A DNA stretch of 64,000 bases, from NCBI RefSeq assembly GCF_000143985.1, contig NC_014364.1, forward strand, positions 4,589,971-4,653,970. The letters run 5' to 3'. Of the stretch, positions 58,090-64,000 are shown in pieces. Under the pieces are notes generated by a model. That model was not told the DNA's origin, ran no database searches, and was given only the letters and a program-made list of their open reading frames with translations. The position numbers were made by a program, and so were the translations under genes. Position 1 is the first letter of the stretch; every line of letters begins with the position of its first letter. The stretch comes from Sediminispirochaeta smaragdinae DSM 11293. Its GTDB lineage: Bacteria; Spirochaetota; Spirochaetia; DSM-16054; Sediminispirochaetaceae.

Positions 58090-59322
58090 TGTCCGGAATC
58101 GTGGTGGAAAATGAATAAAATCTCCTTTTCTCGTAGTTACTTATAGTAAGAACAATACGAAAAAGGAGTTTCCCATGTTCCATCCCCCCTTCTGCCCCAA
58201 CCCCCATTGCCTCAACCACTTCTCTCCAAAAGGCCACTGGTTCTTTAGAACAGGTTCCTACTCTACCCAAACCTCTCCCCGCATCCAAAAGTTCAAATGC
58301 AAAACCTGCCACCTCTCCTTCTCCACTCGCACCTTCAGCATCGACTACTGGACCCATTTCCACCTCCCCTACACAACCATCCTCTCTCACCTCGTCACCA
58401 GCTCCGGTATCAGAGACCTCTCCCGTATCCTTAAGGTCTCATGCTCCACCATCTCAGACCGTATCCGTCGCCTTTCCCACCAGTGCCTTGCCTCTTCTGC
58501 TTCCCTCACCTCAGACATGAACCTCCACGAAGACCTGGTCGCAGACGGCTTTGAAAGCTTCGTCTGTTCCCAGTACCTCCCCAACAACATCCACATCATG
58601 GCAGGAAAAGACTCCCAGTTCTGGTTCCTCTCCGACTATGCACAGCTGACCAGAAAGGGACGTATGACCTGGTATCAGAAGAAGAAAAACAGGGTGATCA
58701 AGGAGAAGCTAAAGGTCTATAGAGGAAGTGTTTATCAGTCGTTTCAGAATGTCGTGGCAAAGGTGCTTGCCCTGACCGAGCAATCGGAGAGGGATAGGGT
58801 GAAGTTGTATACCGATGAGCATACGCAATACAAAAGGGTGATGAGGGGACTACCGGAAGGGGTGGCAGGAATGATAGAGCACCACAGGATCAGTTCGAAG
58901 AGGGTTCGGGATCTGTGTAATCCCCTCTTTAGTGTGAATTATCTTGACAGGGAGATACGGAAGGATGACTCGGATCATGTGAGGCAGACGGTCCAGTTTG
59001 CAAGGAGTACGGTGAACATGCTGGAGCGGCTTGAGATCTACCGGTATTATCACAACTTTATGAAGCCCTATCGGGTTGGGGGAAAGGATGAGAAGCGGGG
59101 GCAGACACATGGGGTGGTGGCTGGGATAGAGGGGAAGAGGATAGCGTCCGAGCTGAGGACTCTTTACAGTAGGCGGAGGTTTTTCTTACGGAATCAGCCT
59201 ATGAATCGGAGTGGGAGGGAGCTGTGGGTCAGGTGTATTCCTACACCCTTACGGTGGATGATTGACTATTTGCCCTCTTATGCATGGGCTTAAAGGTAAA
59301 GGAATCACCACGATTCCGGACA
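58090..59322 (+). mobile_element. Insertion sequence of about 1.23 kb with 17-bp perfect inverted ends
   Basis: TGTCCGGAATCGTGGTG at 58090-58106 is repeated inverted at 59306-59322 without mismatch. Between them lies a single transposase gene with its own ribosome binding site. No convincing target duplication flanks the ends (CTAG on the left, GTAG on the right). The element sits in the gap between add and the gyrA terminator and harms neither gene. Confidence 0.9.
58175..59293 (+). CDS. DDE transposase with N-terminal zinc-finger (IS1/IS1595-like)
   Basis: 372 residues. The first 50 residues have zinc-finger pairs (CPNPHCLNH ... KCKTCHLSFSTRTF), then an HTH (SGIRDLSRILKVSCSTISDRIRRL). The core has candidate catalytic acids in HEDLVADGFESFV, VKLYTDEHTQYKRV and LERLEIYRYYHNFMKPYRV. 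This architecture fits the IS1/IS1595-type superfamily; the exact family is not settled. AAGGAG precedes ATG 58175. The coding strand is strongly pyrimidine-rich (C/T) in its first 430 bases and purine-rich (A/G) in its second half, an odd composition unlike all neighbours. Confidence 0.8.
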   Translation: MFHPPFCPNPHCLNHFSPKGHWFFRTGSYSTQTSPRIQKFKCKTCHLSFSTRTFSIDYWTHFHLPYTTILSHLVTSSGIRDLSRILKVSCSTISDRIRRLSHQCLASSASLTSDMNLHEDLVADGFESFVCSQYLPNNIHIMAGKDSQFWFLSDYAQLTRKGRMTWYQKKKNRVIKEKLKVYRGSVYQSFQNVVAKVLALTEQSERDRVKLYTDEHTQYKRVMRGLPEGVAGMIEHHRISSKRVRDLCNPLFSVNYLDREIRKDDSDHVRQTVQFARSTVNMLERLEIYRYYHNFMKPYRVGGKDEKRGQTHGVVAGIEGKRIASELRTLYSRRRFFLRNQPMNRSGRELWVRCIPTPLRWMIDYLPSYAWA

Positions 59323-59328
59323 GTAGAT

Positions 59329-59353
59329 AAAAAAACGCCCCATCTCTGGGGCG
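59329..59353 (-). terminator. Intrinsic terminator of gyrB-gyrA
   Basis: Minus strand: CGCCCCA (59353-59347) pairs with TGGGGCG (59342-59336) over a four-base loop, followed by seven T (59335-59329). It lies 25 bases after the gyrA stop. Confidence 0.92.
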
Positions 59354-59356
59354 CAT

Positions 59357-59372
59357 TGTTTCACGTGAAACA
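59357..59372. promoter_or_regulatory. parS site (ParB-binding centromere)
   Basis: TGTTTCACGTGAAACA is a perfect 16-bp palindrome and matches the bacterial parS consensus (TGTTNCACGTGAAACA) at every fixed base. It lies between the gyrA stop and its terminator, 3.6 kb from parB. It is the only copy I noticed in the window. Nearness to gyrA/gyrB and a DnaA box supports an origin-proximal position. Confidence 0.93.
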
Positions 59373-59377
59373 CTTTT

Positions 59378-61834
59378 TTATGCTTGAGGCTGATCCTCTT
59401 CCTCATCTTTATCATTCATGACACGAGCAACATCCACCACTACATCAGGAGCAGTAATGGTAACGATATTTACGCCCTGTGCGGTCTTTCCCTGAACAGG
59501 AACATCTGAAACATGTAACTTTATGGTATTTCCCTGACTTGTGATACAGACAAGATCGTCTTCCTCCAAAACGGAAAGAACTCCAACGATTTCACCGCTT
59601 CTTTCACTTGTCTTATAAGCTATTTGTCCCCGTGTACCTCTTCCATGAAGAGAAAAGTGATCATATTCCACCCTCTTCCCCAGTCCATTCTCACTAAGAA
59701 GGAGCATCTTCTCGTTATCCTCGACACGGAGGATACCGGCAAGCTCGTCATCTGATTGAAGTCGTATCCCGGTAACTCCCCGGCTGGCACGCCCCATGGC
59801 ACGCACTTGATCCTCATGAAAACGAAGAGCATTTCCATTACGGCTGACAATAACAATTTCACTGTCTCCTCGGGTAAGAACCGCGGTAATTAATGTATCT
59901 CCGTTATCAAGTTTTATGGCGATAATTCCACGTGTCCTAGCATTACGGAAATCACTGGTTTTTACCTTTTTGACAATACCCCTGGCCGTTGCCATGAAAA
60001 GATAATGTTCCTCGCTGAATTCCTGCAAACTCACAATAGTGGTAATATCCTCATTTGCAGATATTTCAAGAAGGGCTTTTATGTGAGTCCCACGACTTGC
60101 CCGACTGCCTTCGGGGATCTCATGAACCTTCATCCAGTAGGCTTTCCCTTCATTTGTAACAAAAAGGATATAATCGTGCGTACTGGCGATGAAAAGGTGC
60201 TTAATGAAATCTTCGTTGATCAGTTTTGCAGAAGAAGAGCCCTTTCCTCCCCGCCCCTGGTTTCGATAACTGGAAACGGGAACACGTTTGATAAAGCCTT
60301 TATTGGAGACCAGCACGACCATATCCTCTTTTTGGATAAGATCTTCGATGTTGATCTCCTCTACCTCATCGGCAACTATCTCGGTTTTTCGGTCATCTCC
60401 GTACTTCTGGGCGATCTCCTCCGTTTCATCACGGACAACACCCAATATTTTCTGCTCACTGGAAAGAAGGTCCTTGAGATAGGCAATAAGGGCGAGAACT
60501 TCACGAAGTTCTTCTTCGATCTTTTTTGTTTCAAGGCTGGTCAGTTTCTGAAGCCGCATATCAAGAATAGCCTGAGACTGCCGCTCGGAAAGTTTAAAAC
60601 GCTCCATCAAACGTTCACGAGCCTGATTAACATCATTACTTGATTTGATGATCTGAACCACTTCATCAATGTTATCAAGAGCAATTTTTAAACCTTCGAG
60701 GATATGAGCCCTTTCTTCAGCCTTTTTCAGATCATAACGGGTACGCCTGGTAACGACCTCAACCCTATGACGGACAAAATAGTGGACCAACTCCTTTAGG
60801 TTGAGCTGCTTTGGCATACCGTCGACCAAGGCAAGGTTGGTAACATTGAAATTCTGCTGCAACGCCGTGTGGCTGAAAAGCTGATTCAACACAACCTTGG
60901 GCACCGTTCCCCGTTTCAGTTCTATAACAATACGCATTCCATCGCGGTCCGATTCGTCCCGTAGATCGGAAATGCCGTCGATTCTCTTCTCTTTTACCAG
61001 ATCGGCAATCTTAACAATAAGGTTCGCTTTATTGACTGCATAGGGAATCTCGGTCACGATGATCCGATCCTTCCCGCTTTTGGTTGTTTCAATAACAAAC
61101 TTAGACCGAACGGTAATTTTACCCTTTCCCGTTCGAAATGCTTGTTTAATGCCCCTTCTTCCGAAGATGATACCACCGGTCGGAAAATCAGGCCCCTTGA
61201 TGTATTTCATCAAATCATCAATGGAGATATTGGCATCGTTGATGTAGGCAACTATTGCCGCACACACCTCGCGTAGGTTGTGGGGAGCCATATTCGTTGC
61301 CATACCAACGGCAATTCCGCTTGCACCATTGGTAAGCAAATAGGGAAAGGCCCCAGGAAGAACCAGAGGTTCTTGCATCGAATCATCGTAGTTGGGACCG
61401 TAATCGACGGTTTCTTTCTTGATGTCCTTGAGCATCTCCTCCGCGACACGGTCCATCTTCGCTTCCGTATATCGCATTGCCGCCGGAGGATCACCATCAA
61501 CCGATCCAAAGTTACCCTGAGGCCTAACCACCGGATAGCGCATGGAAAAATCCTGGGCAAGCCGAACCAGGGCATCATAAATCGACTGGTCGCCATGAGG
61601 ATGGTATTTACCAAGAACATCTCCGACAATACGTCCACACTTTTTAAAGGCTCTATCCGATCGAAGACCCATCTCATTCATCGAATAAAGGATACGACGA
61701 TGAACAGGTTTTAAGCCGTCCCGTACATCAGGTAGGGCACGGCTGACGATGACGGACATCGCGTAATTGAGGTAAGATCCCCTAACCTCTTCTTCTATTG
61801 AAATAGGAATTACTTGTCCCTTTATCTCTTCCAC
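59378..61834 (-). CDS. gyrA: DNA gyrase subunit A
   Basis: 818 residues. Breakage-reunion domain with catalytic Tyr122 in [10 protein letters not shown]; numbering at the quinolone region coincides with E. coli: [16 protein letters not shown] gives Asp82, Gln83, Ser84 and Asp87. The usual Ser83 is therefore Gln. The C-terminal beta-pinwheel repeats carry the GyrA box in the form QGRGGKG (about 525), so it is gyrase rather than topoisomerase IV. It works with GyrB to introduce negative supercoils. It starts 36 bases after the gyrB stop with an AGGA ribosome binding site and ends before a parS site and a terminator. Confidence 0.97.
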   Translation of the reverse strand: MEEIKGQVIPISIEEEVRGSYLNYAMSVIVSRALPDVRDGLKPVHRRILYSMNEMGLRSDRAFKKCGRIVGDVLGKYHPHGDQSIYDALVRLAQDFSMRYPVVRPQGNFGSVDGDPPAAMRYTEAKMDRVAEEMLKDIKKETVDYGPNYDDSMQEPLVLPGAFPYLLTNGASGIAVGMATNMAPHNLREVCAAIVAYINDANISIDDLMKYIKGPDFPTGGIIFGRRGIKQAFRTGKGKITVRSKFVIETTKSGKDRIIVTEIPYAVNKANLIVKIADLVKEKRIDGISDLRDESDRDGMRIVIELKRGTVPKVVLNQLFSHTALQQNFNVTNLALVDGMPKQLNLKELVHYFVRHRVEVVTRRTRYDLKKAEERAHILEGLKIALDNIDEVVQIIKSSNDVNQARERLMERFKLSERQSQAILDMRLQKLTSLETKKIEEELREVLALIAYLKDLLSSEQKILGVVRDETEEIAQKYGDDRKTEIVADEVEEINIEDLIQKEDMVVLVSNKGFIKRVPVSSYRNQGRGGKGSSSAKLINEDFIKHLFIASTHDYILFVTNEGKAYWMKVHEIPEGSRASRGTHIKALLEISANEDITTIVSLQEFSEEHYLFMATARGIVKKVKTSDFRNARTRGIIAIKLDNGDTLITAVLTRGDSEIVIVSRNGNALRFHEDQVRAMGRASRGVTGIRLQSDDELAGILRVEDNEKMLLLSENGLGKRVEYDHFSLHGRGTRGQIAYKTSERSGEIVGVLSVLEEDDLVCITSQGNTIKLHVSDVPVQGKTAQGVNIVTITAPDVVVDVARVMNDKDEEEDQPQA

Positions 61835-61870
61835 TCGAGCAACCCTTATCCTTCTAACTATATCACTATG

Positions 61871-63814
<1,944 letters not shown>

Positions 63815-63817
63815 CTA

Positions 63818-63846
63818 AGTATACCCTCTTCCACATAAAAAGTAAA
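63818..63846 (-). promoter_or_regulatory. Promoter of gyrB-gyrA
   Basis: Minus strand TTTACT (63846-63841), 17-base spacer, TATACT (63823-63818), 36 bases upstream of ATG 63781. Gyrase promoters are often supercoiling-sensitive. Confidence 0.6.
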
Positions 63847-64000
63847 CGCCTTGCAAACTCCAGGGGGCTGCGCTAAAATAAACCTTTCTACTAAACTTCA
63901 TTGATATATGATCTAAGTGTTGATAAACTGTGGATAAATTATGGAAAGAGTCAGTTGGATAGGTAACAGCAGACCACTTTTGTGTATAGTTGTTTCTCTA
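63847..64000. other. Non-coding region with DnaA boxes, possible edge of oriC
   Basis: TGTGGATAA at 63929-63937 is a consensus DnaA box (TTATCCACA on the other strand); TGTTGATAA at 63919-63927 differs by one base. The stretch is AT-rich and has no open frame of note. Together with gyrB/gyrA, parAB and parS this suggests that the origin lies at or just past the right edge of the window. Confidence 0.5.

Overview
The window looks like chromosome from a free-living spirochaete of the Spirochaetales, similar to Sediminispirochaeta/Spirochaeta. This is an inference from gene content: a 752-residue left-handed beta-helix protein of the DUF4954 type, a divergent TPR lipoprotein / anchored-protein pair, and gyrB-gyrA with parA-parB close by. 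No rRNA, tRNA or CRISPR array was seen. The right end is probably next to the replication origin: gyrB and gyrA read leftwards, a perfect 16-bp parS palindrome lies beside the gyrA stop, parAB is 3 kb away, and the last 100 bases hold a consensus DnaA box.

Region 1 (1-22.2 kb, all minus strand) is one long polysaccharide cluster. Reading with transcription it encodes: GDP-fucose synthesis (gmd, fcl); a PglK/MsbA-like flippase; a Wzm/Wzt ABC exporter; a very AT-rich block for a nonulosonic (sialic-acid-like) sugar (NeuA-phosphatase fusion, NeuB-like synthase, GT42-like transferase, O-acetyltransferase); then glycosyltransferases, a UDP-HexNAc dehydrogenase, a deacetylase, a FemAB/GNAT-like protein and two GT-C-like membrane proteins. 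Most neighbours touch or overlap, so it is probably one or a few transcripts. Several starts are moved here to GTG or later ATG codons that have a ribosome binding site.

Region 2 (22.2-27.3 kb) is a toxin-antitoxin border zone around ugd. It holds a wrecked AbiE locus with an intact 17-bp inverted repeat, hicBA, a GC-rich structured repeat, ugd, and a winged-helix/mntA/hepT operon, followed by hpt.

Region 3 (27.5-37.3 kb) is core metabolism: a PfkB sugar/nucleoside kinase, a REC-PAS-histidine kinase, two envelope beta-barrel candidates, and an operon hisA - hisE (with a decayed HisI domain) - homocysteine methyltransferase/MTHFR - transketolase, ending in a clear terminator.

Region 4 (37.4-46.7 kb) is accessory: an EamA transporter, LysR plus an extracytoplasmic flavin reductase, an IS256 remnant, and a probable defence island. 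In the island an HNH endonuclease, a Cap4/DUF4297-like nuclease gene split by an IS3-family element, a 24-codon ORF and an AlbA_2/ATPase gene follow each other. Removing the IS and one copy of the 5-bp target duplication restores the nuclease frame exactly.

Region 5 (46.7-64 kb) is conserved chromosome: an anchored protein and a TPR lipoprotein on divergent promoters, a TraB-family protein, radA, the DUF4954 protein, parB, parA, a NifU-domain protein, adenosine deaminase, a second IS element, gyrA and gyrB. Several genes here and in regions 2-3 have a -10 box only 6-8 bases before the start codon, which suggests leaderless transcripts.
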